Positions 36,047 through 45,823 of a DNA stretch of 64,000 nucleotides are shown in pieces. A program made the position numbers and the translations under genes. How positions within the stretch are numbered: the stretch's first letter is position 1; each line of letters opens with the position of its first letter. Origin of the DNA: Rhodococcus sp. WMMA185 (GTDB lineage Bacteria; Actinomycetota; Actinomycetes; Mycobacteriales; Mycobacteriaceae); the NCBI RefSeq assembly GCF_001767395.1, contig NZ_CP017014.1:1054001-1118000 (forward strand). Reading direction: 5' to 3'. The notes under the pieces were generated by a model. That model was not told where the DNA came from and made no database searches. It saw nothing but the letters and a program-made list of their open reading frames with translations.

Positions 36047-36084
36047 AGAACCGGTGCCCTTACTCGAGGGCGCCGGTTCTTTTT
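36047..36084 (+). terminator. terminator after tRNA-fMet
   Basis: AGAACCGG-TGCCC (36047-36059) pairs with GGGCG-CCGGTTCT (36068-36080) and is followed by TTTTT. It lies five bases after the tRNA CCA. Confidence 0.85.
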
Positions 36085-36150
36085 GTCTGAGGCCGTAGCC
36101 CGGTCGATTGTGCTGCCGATGCCCGCGCAGCGTTGGGGCACACTTGTGCG

Positions 36151-36741
36151 ATGGGGACCGGAGCGGGGCGGGTGAACCCGAAGTGGGATGAGACCGACGA
36201 GGCCGGCCGGTGGCTGGCTGATGAGCTCGATCAAAGATCCACTGTTGGAGCGGCGGTGCCGCGCCGGTATCCACTGTGCGTGGAGATTCCCCGAACGCGT
36301 GTGCAATATCCGGAGCTTGTCGAGGCGACCGAGGGGTCTGGCGTTGTTCGGGCAGCCGTGCTCGTGGATGCCCTCGAGCATCTGACGAAGGGCCAGATCT
36401 GCCACTTCGCAGTGTGGGAGGGATGGGGGTACTTCGGACGGCGCGCGACCCGGCTGGCGTATGACATCCCCAGCGAAGGGATACTTCTGATACCGCATCA
36501 GCAGATGCGGTATCACCTTTGGTCAGGCCCGGTGTCCGAGTTCTCCACGTTCGCTCGGGAATGGACTGATCCTTCGTTCGTGTGGCCCGAGGACCGACGC
36601 TGGTGTCTCGGTTCTTCCGTCGACAGCACTGCGACCTACCTGGGAGGGGACAACGCCGTGGCGGCGGCCGTGCTCGGTGCACCGGAACTCGACGCGAGGA
36701 TCGTGGACCGCAGCGCCGAGCAAGCCTTTCCAGATCGCTAG
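36151..36741 (+). CDS. hypothetical protein with WPEDRxWC motif
   Basis: The product is 196 residues from ATG 36151 (a TTG at 36133 is also in frame). I do not recognise a named family. It has no signal peptide or membrane helix and is rich in Trp, Arg and Tyr. A repeated look of actinobacterial cytosolic hypotheticals is present: ICHFAVWEGWGYFG in the middle and DPSFVWPEDRRWCLGSSVDSTATYLGG towards the end. It stands alone after the tRNA-fMet terminator, in front of a small membrane gene. Confidence 0.7.
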   Translation: MGTGAGRVNPKWDETDEAGRWLADELDQRSTVGAAVPRRYPLCVEIPRTRVQYPELVEATEGSGVVRAAVLVDALEHLTKGQICHFAVWEGWGYFGRRATRLAYDIPSEGILLIPHQQMRYHLWSGPVSEFSTFAREWTDPSFVWPEDRRWCLGSSVDSTATYLGGDNAVAAAVLGAPELDARIVDRSAEQAFPDR

Positions 36742-36816
36742 GTCATACGAGTTTACGGATCGCCGAGATACCGTCCCGATCCGAACAGTTGCACCGACGA
36801 CTGTAAGCTGCATCGT

Positions 36817-37140
36817 ATGGAACGGATCTGGTCTGTTCTCACCCATGGGCTGACCATTGTTCAGCTGACGTGGGTGGCTGTCCTGACGCTGGTGATCACG
36901 GCAACGCTCACGAGCAATGGACCGACTGTGGCCGTCGGTGCAGCGGTTGCGATCCTTCTTCTGCTAGCGGTCACGGGGTCGGAATCCCGGTCCCCGCTGT
37001 ACCTTTTGACCGCGTCGGTCTCCGGGCCGCACGGTGAGGAACGTAGACTCCGGGGCGCGTTCCGCCGGCAGAGCGCCCCGGATACACCCGGTCGTCCGCG
37101 ACGCCCCCGAGCACCCGGGCAGGTCCCCACAGCCGCGTAG
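36817..37140 (+). CDS. small membrane protein, DUF6412-like
   Basis: The product is 107 residues. Two transmembrane helices occur at about residues 14-32 and 36-52 (VQLTWVAVLTLVITATL, VAVGAAVAILLLLAV). A basic, Pro/Arg-rich cytosolic tail follows (RRLRGAFRRQSAPDTPGRPRRPR). Genes of this kind precede an extra YidC gene in Rhodococcus-type genomes, and I assign DUF6412 on that basis. The 122-base gap to yidC and common direction suggest a shared transcript. Confidence 0.65.
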   Translation: MERIWSVLTHGLTIVQLTWVAVLTLVITATLTSNGPTVAVGAAVAILLLLAVTGSESRSPLYLLTASVSGPHGEERRLRGAFRRQSAPDTPGRPRRPRAPGQVPTAA

Positions 37141-37262
37141 CGTCCCTTCGCTGCGTGGGCTCCCGAGTCGACCTGTCCATTCGCACGCCCGCGTCCCAAA
37201 GGGGTGGGCGTGAAACTTCGCACGATGCCGCGTGATCGCGCCGTGCAGCAACGAGGTGCTCA

Positions 37263-38192
37263 ATGCTCGATGTCATCTACTACCCTGTTTCAGCAATTCT
37301 GTGGTTCTGGCACAAAGTCTTCGGGTCGGTCTTGGGGCCGGACAACGGTTTCGCCTGGGCCCTGGCCGTGGTATTCCTGGTCTTCACCTTGCGAATCCTG
37401 TTGCTCGGACCAGCGATCCGGCAGGTCCGCACGACCCTCCAGATGCAGCAGCTGCAACCCCAGATCAAGGCGCTGCAGAAGAAGTACGCCGGCGACCGGC
37501 AACGGCAGGCAACCGAAATGCAGAAACTGCAGAAGGAGCACGGATTCAACCCACTGATGGGATGCCTACCTGCTCTGGTTCAAGCCCCCGTGTTCCTCGG
37601 TCTCTATCACGTCCTGCGATCGTTCAACCGGACCGGAACGGGGCTGGGGCAGCTCGGAATGTCCCCAGAGGTCAATGCAAACACCCCGAACTACGTTTTC
37701 AGCGCTGCGGACGTGCAGTCGTTCCTGAGCGCTCGCCTGTTCGGGGCACCGATCTCGGTCGCAATCACCAGCCCGGACAGCACGCTGGCATCTTTCGCAC
37801 AGTTCGGCGGGATTCCGGCAGTATCCACAATCGCCGCCGTTGCGCTACCGCTGATGGTGATCGCAAGCCTCGCCACGCATTTCAACGCCCGGGCGTCGAT
37901 TGCGAGGCAGAGTTCCGAGGCGGCCGCGAATCCACAGTCCGCCATTATGAACAAGCTGATGCTCTGGGTCTTTCCCCTCGGCGTCCTCGTCGGTGGGCCC
38001 TTCCTCATGATTGCGATCCTGCTGTACTGGGTCAGCAACAACATCTGGACCTACGGCCAACAGCACTTCGTATTCGCCAGGATCGATCGGGAGGAATCCG
38101 CGAAGCACGTAGCGGAGGCCGAAAGGCGTGCGCCGACAACCCCCAAACCGGGAGCCCGGCCTGCAACTCGGAAGAAGAAACGTAGGCGGTAG
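37263..38192 (+). CDS. YidC/Oxa1-family membrane insertase (second copy type)
   Basis: The product is 309 residues from ATG 37263, with GAGGTGCTC before it. YidC/Oxa1/Alb3 features are the N-terminal helix, then [26 protein letters not shown] with its basic cytosolic loop, the conserved Pro/Gly segment [21 protein letters not shown], and a final pair of helices. The C-terminus is strongly basic ([11 protein letters not shown]) as in ribosome-binding YidC forms. It lacks a lipobox. It helps fold and insert membrane proteins. The main yidC normally sits next to rpmH/rnpA at the origin, so this copy, near a DUF6412-like gene, is likely a paralogue. Confidence 0.88.
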   Translation: MLDVIYYPVSAILWFWHKVFGSVLGPDNGFAWALAVVFLVFTLRILLLGPAIRQVRTTLQMQQLQPQIKALQKKYAGDRQRQATEMQKLQKEHGFNPLMGCLPALVQAPVFLGLYHVLRSFNRTGTGLGQLGMSPEVNANTPNYVFSAADVQSFLSARLFGAPISVAITSPDSTLASFAQFGGIPAVSTIAAVALPLMVIASLATHFNARASIARQSSEAAANPQSAIMNKLMLWVFPLGVLVGGPFLMIAILLYWVSNNIWTYGQQHFVFARIDREESAKHVAEAERRAPTTPKPGARPATRKKKRRR

Positions 38193-38204
38193 GAGAGGGA
38201 AGGC

Positions 38205-38244
38205 GATCCGTCCCCCGTCGAATCGAAATCGGCGGGGGCGGATC
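38205..38244. terminator. bidirectional terminator between yidC and fadE23
   Basis: GATCCGTCCCCCG (38205-38217) pairs with CGGGGGCGGATC (38233-38244) with one bulged base and a loop of about 15 bases. It lies between two convergent stop codons. Confidence 0.6.
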
Positions 38245-38271
38245 CCTGGGTGAAAGCTACTCGGGTGCAGG

Positions 38272-39480
38272 CTACTTGAGCTCGGCCGACGATTTCCCGA
38301 GCAGGCGGCGGGCCACGATCAGTTGCTGGATCTGCTGCGTTCCCTCGAAGATGTCGAGGATCTTCGAGTCGCGTGCCCACTTCTCGAGCAGGGGACGCTC
38401 GGAGTATCCGAAGGTCCCGGCGAGTTCGACTGCCTTCAGCGAGACGGCGGTTCCGGTGCGGCCGGCCTTTGCCTTCGACATGGAGGCTTCGAGCGAGTTC
38501 GGCTTCTTGTTGTCCGCCATCCAGGTTGCGCGCAGGGCGAGCAGGTAGCTGGCCTCCCAGTCGGCCTCGAGCTGGAGGAACTCTGCTGCAGCGGCGTGCT
38601 GGTTGTAGGCGGGAGTGTCGTAGGAGATCTCGACTCCGGCGTCGGTGAGGATGGTTCGCAGTTCCTCGAGTGCGGCGCGACCGAGGCCGATTGCCATACC
38701 CGCGACGATGGGGCGGGTGTTGTCGAACGTCTGCATGACGCCGCCAAAGCCCTTCTCGACGTTCACCTCAGGTGTGCCGAGCAGGTTGTCCTTCGGAATT
38801 CGGCAGTCCTGCAATAACAGCACCGCTGTGTCGGACGACTTGATGCCCAGCTTGTGCTCGAGGCGGGCGACACTCAGACCCGGAGCGTCGCGGGGTACGA
38901 CGAAGGACTTGATTGCGGCGCGACCCTTGGTCTTGTCGACCGTCGCCCATACGACGACGTGGGTGGAACGCTCGCCGGCCGTGACGAAGATCTTCTCGCC
39001 GTTGAGGACGTACTCGTCCCCGTCGAGCACGGCGGTGGTGGTGACGGCGGCGGAGTCGGAACCGAAGCCGGGCTCGGTGATGGCCATCGAGGCCCACACC
39101 TTGCCGAACCTCTCGAGTTGCTCGTCCGTGGCGACCGCTGCGATTGCGGAGTTACCCAGGCCCTGATAGGGGATGGAGAGCGTGAGGCCCACGTCGCCCC
39201 AGCAGGTCTCGATGACGTTCATCAGCGAGGACATGTTGCCGCCGTTGACGTTTCCGATAACCTTCGGTTCGTCGCCACGTCCGAGCGCGGCACCGGCAGC
39301 GCCCTTGCCCGAATCGTTGAGTCCCTCGACCATGGCGGCCATGGTGTCGAGTTCTTTCGGGTAGGCGTGCTCCGCAAGGTCGTACTTGCGGGAGATGGGC
39401 CGGAAGATCTGTGCCGCGACCTGGTGGGCCTGGTTCGCGGAGGCTTTGAGTTTCTTGGGAAGTTCGAGGTTGATCATCAC
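38272..39480 (-). CDS. fadE23: acyl-CoA dehydrogenase, FadE23 type
   Basis: The product is 402 residues with the full acyl-CoA dehydrogenase layout: helical N-terminus with QVAAQIFRPISRKYDLAEHA, middle beta domain TEPGFGSDSAAVTTTAVLDGDEYVLNG, and a helical C-terminus ending FEGTQQIQQLIVARRLLG. It oxidises an acyl-CoA with FAD in the cytosol. It lies 25 bases after the fadE24 stop in one operon, the same pair as Rv3140-Rv3139. The chain length or steroid specificity is not readable. The pair may work as a heteromer. Confidence 0.9.
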   Translation of the reverse strand: MMINLELPKKLKASANQAHQVAAQIFRPISRKYDLAEHAYPKELDTMAAMVEGLNDSGKGAAGAALGRGDEPKVIGNVNGGNMSSLMNVIETCWGDVGLTLSIPYQGLGNSAIAAVATDEQLERFGKVWASMAITEPGFGSDSAAVTTTAVLDGDEYVLNGEKIFVTAGERSTHVVVWATVDKTKGRAAIKSFVVPRDAPGLSVARLEHKLGIKSSDTAVLLLQDCRIPKDNLLGTPEVNVEKGFGGVMQTFDNTRPIVAGMAIGLGRAALEELRTILTDAGVEISYDTPAYNQHAAAAEFLQLEADWEASYLLALRATWMADNKKPNSLEASMSKAKAGRTGTAVSLKAVELAGTFGYSERPLLEKWARDSKILDIFEGTQQIQQLIVARRLLGKSSAELK

Positions 39481-39505
39481 AAGTTCCTTAGTTGGGTCCG
39501 GCCAC

Positions 39506-40912
39506 TCAGATCAGGACGATGCCCTCGGCGACGCCGATGGCGCGAAGGTCGCGGTACCAACGCTCGACGGGGTGCTCCTTGGTGTAGCCGTGGCCGCCGA
39601 GCAACTGGACGCCGTCCAGACCGATCTGCATGCCCTTCTCGGATGCGAGCTTGCGGGCGAGGGCCGATTCCCGGGCGAAGGAGAGTCCCTGTTCGGCACG
39701 CGAGGCCCCGCGCAATGTCACCAGGCGCAGCCCGTCGAGTTCGATGCCGATGTTTGCGACCATGAAGGCGACCGCTTGGCGGTTGCTGATCGGCTCTCCG
39801 AACGCGACGCGCTCGTTGACATACGGAATCACGTAATCCAGAACTGCTTGACCGGTTCCCACCGCAAGCGAAGCCCAACCGAGACGAGCGAGCCGGATGG
39901 CGTCCGCGTATTCGCCCTTCCGGATATCGGAATCACCGTCACCGAGCAGAGCGGACTCCGGCACCGCGACGTCGGTGAGCGTGAGACGGCCGAGTCCGGC
40001 TGCGCGCAGGCCCATACTCGGGTCCGCTTCGACAACGAGTCCCTTGGAATCGGACTCGACGATGAAGAAGGAAGGCTTGCCCTCCAATTCGGCCGCCACG
40101 ACGAACAACTCCGACGAGGCAGCCGCGGGAACAAGGCTTTTCACGCCGTTGAGTTTGTAGCCGCTGGGGGAACGAACAGCCTTGGTTTCCAATGCGTATG
40201 GGTCGAACAGTGCGCGGGGCTCGCTGACGACAACGGCCGCGTTCGGCACGTGCTCGCCGGTGAAGGCCGGAAGATACGTCTTCTGTTGGGAATCGGTGCC
40301 CCACTGGGTGAGTGCGACCGCGACCCCGCTCGGCGCGAGGATCGGAAGCGCGAGCCCCATGTCGCCGTGTGCGAGGGCCTCGGCCACGAGTGAGTTGGTG
40401 ACGGCTCCGCGCTCACTGGCGGCACCGTCGAGTTCCTCGGGGACGTTGATGACCGTGATGCCCAGTTCGGCGGCGCGGTCCACCAAGTCCGCGGGTGCCG
40501 CGGCAGCCGCGTCCGCGTCATGGCCGGCGGGCCGCAGAATCTCGGCGGCGAACTCGCGCACCGTCTCGACGATCATCTGCTGGTCGTCGGTCGGCGTGAG
40601 ATCGAAGTAACCCGCATTCACCGCTGGGTTGTCGGGGAGGCGTTTCGGTGCCCCGCCACCAGCGACCATCTTGAAGCCCCGGGTCGCCGCGCCAAGGGTC
40701 TTGAACCCGGTCTTGGTTCCTTCGTAGGTCATCCGGTCGATCGTCTGACGGAGGTTGTACCTCTCGGCAAGGTCGGACCCGGTGATCTTGGTCAGCACAC
40801 GCATTGCGGCACCCATCGCGTCCCGCCTGACGGGATTCAGGCCGACCGCGGACGTGTCGCGGGGCTTGCGTTTCGCGCTGTCTTTGGAGGCAACAGTGTC
40901 TTGTTTGCTCAT
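39506..40912 (-). CDS. fadE24: acyl-CoA dehydrogenase, FadE24 type
   Basis: The product is 468 residues from ATG 40912 (ATG 40918 also possible). The first 95 residues are a basic extension (TVASKDSAKRKPRDTSAVGL) before the dehydrogenase core QMIVETVREFAAEILRP. Core signatures are ALAHGDMGLALPILAPSGVA and GGHGYTKEHPVERWYRDLRA. Rv3139 has the same length. It begins an operon with fadE23. A perfect palindrome lies 38 bases upstream of its start, so the operon is probably repressed by a TetR-type protein. The gene is induced by isoniazid in M. tuberculosis, but no direct cause is seen here. Confidence 0.9.
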   Translation of the reverse strand: MSKQDTVASKDSAKRKPRDTSAVGLNPVRRDAMGAAMRVLTKITGSDLAERYNLRQTIDRMTYEGTKTGFKTLGAATRGFKMVAGGGAPKRLPDNPAVNAGYFDLTPTDDQQMIVETVREFAAEILRPAGHDADAAAAAPADLVDRAAELGITVINVPEELDGAASERGAVTNSLVAEALAHGDMGLALPILAPSGVAVALTQWGTDSQQKTYLPAFTGEHVPNAAVVVSEPRALFDPYALETKAVRSPSGYKLNGVKSLVPAAASSELFVVAAELEGKPSFFIVESDSKGLVVEADPSMGLRAAGLGRLTLTDVAVPESALLGDGDSDIRKGEYADAIRLARLGWASLAVGTGQAVLDYVIPYVNERVAFGEPISNRQAVAFMVANIGIELDGLRLVTLRGASRAEQGLSFARESALARKLASEKGMQIGLDGVQLLGGHGYTKEHPVERWYRDLRAIGVAEGIVLI

Positions 40913-40949
40913 GATCACCAGCGGTTTCTCCGTGTTAGGACGTGGACCA

Positions 40950-40981
40950 CACCCACCTTACTCAGCAGTAAGGTGGGTGTC
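40950..40981. promoter_or_regulatory. perfect 14-bp inverted repeat upstream of fadE24
   Basis: ACACCCACCTTACT (40950-40963) is repeated inverted as AGTAAGGTGGGTGT (40968-40981) with a CAGC spacer. The core TTACT-N4-AGTAA looks like a TetR-family operator. It lies 38 bases before the fadE24 start codon, where a repressor would block the promoter. The binding protein is not encoded next to it. Confidence 0.75.
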
Positions 40982-41078
40982 TACCGTTGAGTACGTTCCA
41001 GTGCGCGTGCCTGCGGGACGGACTCGAGTCCACGGCCCTGCCGCTGGGGGCTCGAGTCGAGTGGTCAGGGCTGCGCCC

Positions 41079-41867
41079 TCAGTTCGAGCGCAGTCGTGTC
41101 AACGCTTCATCGTGGAGCAACCCGTTGGTAGCCAGCGCGCTGCCACCGTGGGGGCCGTCGGTACCCGCGAGATTCGTGAATCGTCCACCGGCCTCACGAA
41201 CCAGCACATCGAGAGGAGCGAGATCCCACAGCGACACTTCCGGCTCGGCGGCTATGTCGACGGCACCTTCGGCGAGCAGGCAGTACGAGAAGAAGTCGCC
41301 GAATCCTCGGACCCGCCAGACGTCGTCGGTGAGGGAGATGAACTGCTCCCGGATTCCGCGGTCCTTCCATCCCGACAGACTCGAGAAGCTCAGGCTGGCC
41401 GAATCCAAGTTGTCTACGGCAGACACACTGATGCGGCCGGGTTCGGACTTGTTGAACGTGCTCCAGGCCCCGGCGCCCGAGGCGGCCCACCAGCGGCGGG
41501 CAAGCGCCGGTGCGCTCACCACGCCCACCGTGGGAACGCCGTCCTCGAGCAGTGCGACGAGGGTCGCCCACACGGGCACGCCACGGACGAAATTCTTGGT
41601 GCCGTCAATCGGATCGATGACCCACTGACGCCCAGAGACCACAGTGTCGCCGCCGAACTCCTCGCCCAGGATCGCGTCGTCCGCTCGCTCGGACTCCAGA
41701 ATCTCCCGGGCAGCTCTTTCCACGGCAAGATCGGCATCGGTGACCGGTGAGAGGTCGGGCTTGTCGTCGACCGACAGATCGAGCGCTCCGAATCGGGCCA
41801 GGGTGATCGCGTCCGCTTCGTCCGTAATTCGGAGGGCGAGTTGCAGGTCGGCGTGGAGGTCGGTCAC
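41079..41867 (-). CDS. hisN: histidinol-phosphatase, inositol monophosphatase family
   Basis: The product is 262 residues. IMPase metal sites are [24 protein letters not shown] and [15 protein letters not shown]. It corresponds to Rv3137, which is the histidinol-phosphate phosphatase of the histidine pathway in actinobacteria. A Mg2+-dependent IMPase-type sugar phosphatase is the alternative. It lies 35 bases after the carbonic anhydrase gene in the same direction, and fadE24 is next on that strand after a gap of 160 bases. Confidence 0.88.
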   Translation of the reverse strand: MTDLHADLQLALRITDEADAITLARFGALDLSVDDKPDLSPVTDADLAVERAAREILESERADDAILGEEFGGDTVVSGRQWVIDPIDGTKNFVRGVPVWATLVALLEDGVPTVGVVSAPALARRWWAASGAGAWSTFNKSEPGRISVSAVDNLDSASLSFSSLSGWKDRGIREQFISLTDDVWRVRGFGDFFSYCLLAEGAVDIAAEPEVSLWDLAPLDVLVREAGGRFTNLAGTDGPHGGSALATNGLLHDEALTRLRSN

Positions 41868-41902
41868 GTTCGCAGAGCGTACCGTGCCACGTCGCGGTGA
41901 GC

Positions 41903-42397
41903 TCAGTCGATCTTGACCTCGTCCAGTCTTCCGGTGGCGACATCGAAGATGAACCCGCGGAGAGAGGTCGTAGCCTTGATGAAGGGGCTCGATTCGATGC
42001 GGCGAAGCGACTGCCGGACGTCCTCGGCGATATCAGAGAAGGCTTCCACCGACCATGCCGGCTTGATTCCGACCTCGTCCTGGATGGAACGCTTGAAGTC
42101 GTCGTCGGTGAAGGTGAGCATTCCGCAGTCCGTGTGATGTATCAGGATGATCTCGGTGGTTCCGAGCAGTCGTTGGCTGATCGCGAGTGACCGTATCTCG
42201 TCGTAGGTCACCACTCCGCCGGCGTTCCGGATGACGTGGGCCTCACCCAAGTGCATCCCCAGCATCCGATACACGTCCAGGCGCGCGTCCATGCAGGCGA
42301 CGACGGCGACGTGTTTGCTCGGCGGAAGTGGCAGTGGGCCGGAGAATTCGGCCGCGTAGGCCTCGTTGTTCTTCAGATACTCATCGGTCACGCTCAT
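41903..42397 (-). CDS. beta-carbonic anhydrase
   Basis: The product is 164 residues from ATG 42397. Zinc ligands are in [10 protein letters not shown] (Cys and Asp), and in [11 protein letters not shown] (His and Cys), with RNAGG between them. The size and segments match Rv1284-type beta-carbonic anhydrases, which hydrate CO2 to bicarbonate in the cytosol. An alternative start further upstream (to 42490) is proline/arginine-rich and unlikely. It is divergent from prfB. Confidence 0.92.
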   Translation of the reverse strand: MSVTDEYLKNNEAYAAEFSGPLPLPPSKHVAVVACMDARLDVYRMLGMHLGEAHVIRNAGGVVTYDEIRSLAISQRLLGTTEIILIHHTDCGMLTFTDDDFKRSIQDEVGIKPAWSVEAFSDIAEDVRQSLRRIESSPFIKATTSLRGFIFDVATGRLDEVKID

Positions 42398-42576
42398 TGT
42401 CGACTCCGTCCGTGGTTGGCGGCGGGGGCATCCGCGTTCAGTGCCCGGAACGTTCAGTGCCAAAACATGGACTGTTCGCCTACATGCCATCGTGGCACGA
42501 CCAGCGACTGGACGGCAGGACGTTGGTCAGGAGCAGCGGTTACGGGGCAGCTGTGGGTACCCGGTAATCTTGGGCC

Positions 42577-43683
42577 GTGCATCCCGACGTATCCGCAGAC
42601 CTGGACGATCTCGACACGACCCTTCGGACCGTCGAATCGGTGGTGGACGTGGAGGAGTTGCGCCGCCGGATCAACGAACTCGAACACCAGGCGGCCGACC
42701 CCGACCTCTGGAACGACCAGGAACATGCACAGCAGGTCACCAGTCAGCTGTCGCATTCTCAGACCGAGTTGCGTCGTGTCGAGGAGCTGCGCTCGCGACT
42801 GGACGACATGCCCGTCCTCTACGAACTCGCAGAGGACGAAGGACCCGATGCTGTCGCGGACGCCGACGCGGAGCGCCGCAGCCTTCGGGAAGACATCGCC
42901 GCGATGGAAGTCAAGACGATGCTGTCCGGTGAATACGACGAGCGCGACGCGCTCGTGAACATTCGCTCGGGCGCGGGAGGCGTGGACGCCGCAGACTGGG
43001 CCGAGATGCTGATGCGCATGTACATCCGATGGGCGGAGAAGCACGGCTACGGCGTCGAGGTCTACGACACCTCCTACGCGGAAGAGGCCGGCATCAAGAG
43101 TGCGACATTCGCGGTCAAGGCGCCCTACAGCTACGGCACATTGTCCGTCGAGATGGGCACACACCGGTTGGTACGCATCAGTCCGTTCGACAACCAGGGT
43201 CGCCGCCAGACGTCGTTTGCCGAGGTCGAGGTGCTGCCCGTGGTCGAGACGACCGACCACATCGACGTCAACGAGAACGACGTCCGCGTCGACGTGTACC
43301 GATCGTCGGGCCCCGGGGGCCAGTCGGTCAACACCACCGACTCCGCGGTCCGTCTGACGCACATCCCGACCGGCATCGTCGTGACCTGCCAGAACGAGAA
43401 GTCGCAGCTGCAGAACAAGGTGTCGGCTATGCGCGTTCTGCAGGCCAAACTACTCGAGGTCAAGCGCAAGGAGGAGCGCGCCGAAATGGACGCGCTCAAG
43501 GGCGAGGGCGGCAGCTCCTGGGGTAATCAGATGCGGTCCTATGTGCTGCACCCGTACCAGATGGTGAAGGATCTGCGCACCGAGTACGAGGTCAACAACC
43601 CTTCGTCGGTCCTCGATGGAGATATCGACGGTTTCCTCGAATCGGGCATCCGTTGGCGGATGCGCGAGAACCAGGTGTCCTAG
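42577..43683 (+). CDS. prfB: peptide chain release factor 2
   Basis: The product is 368 residues from GTG 42577. RF2 features are the SPF stop-codon recognition tripeptide in [11 protein letters not shown] (decoding UGA and UAA) and the catalytic GGQ in [14 protein letters not shown]. The reading frame is continuous from the GTG; no in-frame UGA near codon 26 and so no programmed +1 frameshift of the kind found in E. coli. It corresponds to Rv3105c and begins the prfB-mscS-ftsEX-smpB series. mscS follows after 22 bases. Confidence 0.95.
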   Translation: MHPDVSADLDDLDTTLRTVESVVDVEELRRRINELEHQAADPDLWNDQEHAQQVTSQLSHSQTELRRVEELRSRLDDMPVLYELAEDEGPDAVADADAERRSLREDIAAMEVKTMLSGEYDERDALVNIRSGAGGVDAADWAEMLMRMYIRWAEKHGYGVEVYDTSYAEEAGIKSATFAVKAPYSYGTLSVEMGTHRLVRISPFDNQGRRQTSFAEVEVLPVVETTDHIDVNENDVRVDVYRSSGPGGQSVNTTDSAVRLTHIPTGIVVTCQNEKSQLQNKVSAMRVLQAKLLEVKRKEERAEMDALKGEGGSSWGNQMRSYVLHPYQMVKDLRTEYEVNNPSSVLDGDIDGFLESGIRWRMRENQVS

Positions 43684-43705
43684 TACCGGGGAGAAGGCTG
43701 CGGCC

Positions 43706-44584
43706 ATGTTCGTCCCGACTGAGAATCTGCTCGAATGGTTGAAATCGACCGGGCTGGCAGTGACCCTGACGGTGCTCGGAGCCCTCTTGCTGGCCAGATT
43801 CGCCAGCTGGAGCGGCAGCAGAGTCACCGAGCGGATCGACAACAATTACAAACTGGGGGACGCCCTCGTCCGGTCGGAGGCGAGCAAGCACCGGCACTCG
43901 GTCGCGCAAGTGATCACCTGGGCGGTCATCACCATCATCTATGTGATCGCAACCGCAAGGGTGCTGAACCAGCTGGGCCTGCCTCTCGGGAGCCTGGTGG
44001 CACCGGCCACCGTGATCGGTGCGGCCCTCGGATTCGGCGCCCAGCGTGTCGTCCAGGACATGCTGGCCGGGTTCTTCATCGTCACCGAACGCCAGTACGG
44101 GTTCGGTGACACGGTTCGGCTCGCGGTCCTGGGTTCTTCCGACGACGCGGAGGGAGTCATCGAGGACGTCACGCTCCGCGTCACCCGGATGCGGAACACC
44201 GACGGTGAGGTGATCATCGTCCCCAACGGTCAGATCGTGAAGGCGATCAACCTGTCGAAGGACTGGGCGCGCGCGGTGATCGATGTTCCCGTACCGGCCA
44301 GATCGGACATTGCCAAGGTCAACGAAGTGCTTCACCAGGTCGGTGTCGACGCATTCGCGGACCGCGCACTGAAGGAACTGCTGATCGACGAGCCGACGGT
44401 GATGGGGGTCGAGACCCTGGCCGTCGACGAGATCAGCATTCGCGTAGTGGCGCGAACCCTGCCGGGCAAGCAGTTCCAGGTCGGTCGCGCTTTGCGTGTG
44501 CGGATCGCGACCGCCATGAGTCACCAGGGGATTGCCGTGGAACCGGACCTACACACCGTGCGTGCCGGCGGGGTGCAGGTATGA
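43706..44584 (+). CDS. MscS-family mechanosensitive channel
   Basis: The product is 292 residues from ATG 43706. Three hydrophobic helices occupy the first 130 residues; the third is the Gly/Ala pore helix APATVIGAALGFGAQRVVQDM followed by GFFIVTERQYGFGDTVRL. The beta domain and a C-terminal alpha/beta domain follow. It opens in hypo-osmotic shock to release solutes. It corresponds to Rv3104c. The next gene starts in ATGA overlap. Confidence 0.88.
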   Translation: MFVPTENLLEWLKSTGLAVTLTVLGALLLARFASWSGSRVTERIDNNYKLGDALVRSEASKHRHSVAQVITWAVITIIYVIATARVLNQLGLPLGSLVAPATVIGAALGFGAQRVVQDMLAGFFIVTERQYGFGDTVRLAVLGSSDDAEGVIEDVTLRVTRMRNTDGEVIIVPNGQIVKAINLSKDWARAVIDVPVPARSDIAKVNEVLHQVGVDAFADRALKELLIDEPTVMGVETLAVDEISIRVVARTLPGKQFQVGRALRVRIATAMSHQGIAVEPDLHTVRAGGVQV

Positions 44585-45009
44585 CCGAGGACCAACCCCG
44601 CCGTGGGCTGGACCGGTTGCTGCACGGCTCGTTCGTACCCGCGAAACTGTTCGGTGGGCGGGTACGGACGTCGACACTGGCTCTGTGCACTCTCTGGGTC
44701 GCGCTGTATTCCCTGCACGCGTATCTCAACCCCACCCCACTCGAGCCCATCCAGGGACCCGTGGTGCCCGCTGTCGTACCCACCGGGCAAGCGCCCACGC
44801 CGACTTACACGCTTCCCCCGCAACCGACCGAGATGCCAACGACCACCGAGTCCGTACCGGAGACGCAGCCCCCGGAGGAGACCCCCGAGCCGACCCAGAC
44901 GTTGCCGTTCGGGATTCCCAACCCCTTCGCGCCGACCTCGCCCTCAGGCCCGCCGACCTCGCCTTCCGGTCCGATGGAAACCGAGACACCGCCGGAGGGC
45001 GGTCCGTGA
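44581..45009 (+). CDS. proline-rich single-pass membrane protein (Rv3103c type)
   Basis: The product is 142 residues. One transmembrane helix lies near residues 32-50 (TSTLALCTLWVALYSLHAY). The remaining 90 residues are a Pro/Thr/Glu-rich, presumably extracytoplasmic, disordered tail (PTGQAPTPTYTLPPQPTEM..., PTSPSGPPTSPSGP). It overlaps the mscS stop by four bases, so it is coupled to the channel. It corresponds to Rv3103c. No enzymatic motif is visible; a structural or cell-wall linking role is possible. Confidence 0.85.
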   Translation: MTEDQPRRGLDRLLHGSFVPAKLFGGRVRTSTLALCTLWVALYSLHAYLNPTPLEPIQGPVVPAVVPTGQAPTPTYTLPPQPTEMPTTTESVPETQPPEETPEPTQTLPFGIPNPFAPTSPSGPPTSPSGPMETETPPEGGP

Positions 45010-45066
45010 CGCTTGCGTGACATTCCACACGGTTTGCTGTTCGGTTGACGTCTAGACTTGCTCCTC

Positions 45067-45756
45067 GTGATCAGCGTCGAGAATGTGTCGAAGTCGTACA
45101 AGACCTCCACGAGACCGGCCTTGGACAAGGCGAGCGTCGAGGTAGACAAGGGCGAATTCGTCTTCTTGATCGGGCCGTCGGGCTCGGGAAAATCGACCTT
45201 CATGCGACTGCTTCTGAAGGAGGAATCGCCGACGTCCGGCGACATTCACATCGCGGGATTCCACGTCAACAAGCTTTCCGCCCGGCGCGTGCCGAAGCTG
45301 CGGCAGAGCATGGGCTGCGTGTTCCAAGACTTCCGGTTGCTGCAGAAGAAGACCGTGTCCGAGAACGTGGCCTTCGCTCTCGAGGTGATCGGCAAACCGC
45401 GCAGCATGATCGGGCGAACGGTTCCCGAGGTCCTCGAGATGGTCGGATTGTCGGGTAAGGCGGACCGAATGCCCACGGAACTCTCGGGAGGGGAGCAGCA
45501 GCGTGTCGCAATCGCGCGAGCATTTGTGAACCGGCCACTCGTGCTGCTGTGCGACGAGCCCACCGGCAACCTCGATCCGGAGACGAGCCAGGAGATCATG
45601 TTGCTGCTCGAACGGATCAACCGCACCGGAACCACGGTCTTGATGGCGACACACGATCATCACATCGTCGACTCGATGCGCCGTCGCGTGGTGGAATTGG
45701 ACCTCGGCAGAGTGGTGCGCGACGAGGCTCGGGGCGTGTACGGAGTGGGACGCTAG
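45067..45756 (+). CDS. ftsE: cell division ATP-binding protein FtsE
   Basis: The product is 229 residues from GTG 45067 ([11 protein letters not shown]), giving the same length as the M. tuberculosis protein. ABC signatures are Walker [11 protein letters not shown]-loop [22 protein letters not shown], Walker [15 protein letters not shown] and the H-loop ATHDHHIV. FtsE binds FtsX and drives peptidoglycan hydrolases such as RipC at the septum. It lies 57 bases after the Pro-rich gene and 67 bases before ftsX. Confidence 0.96.
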   Translation: MISVENVSKSYKTSTRPALDKASVEVDKGEFVFLIGPSGSGKSTFMRLLLKEESPTSGDIHIAGFHVNKLSARRVPKLRQSMGCVFQDFRLLQKKTVSENVAFALEVIGKPRSMIGRTVPEVLEMVGLSGKADRMPTELSGGEQQRVAIARAFVNRPLVLLCDEPTGNLDPETSQEIMLLLERINRTGTTVLMATHDHHIVDSMRRRVVELDLGRVVRDEARGVYGVGR

Positions 45757-45823
45757 CGAGCAGCCTGCTTTCCGAAATTTCAGCACTGTCCGCCAGCCTC
45801 CGACGAAGGACTCCGATTCCCCG

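Noticed and set aside
42577-42700. Programmed +1 frameshift in prfB
   Set aside because: The frame is open from the GTG start through the whole gene; there is no in-frame UGA or CUU-UGA slippery site.
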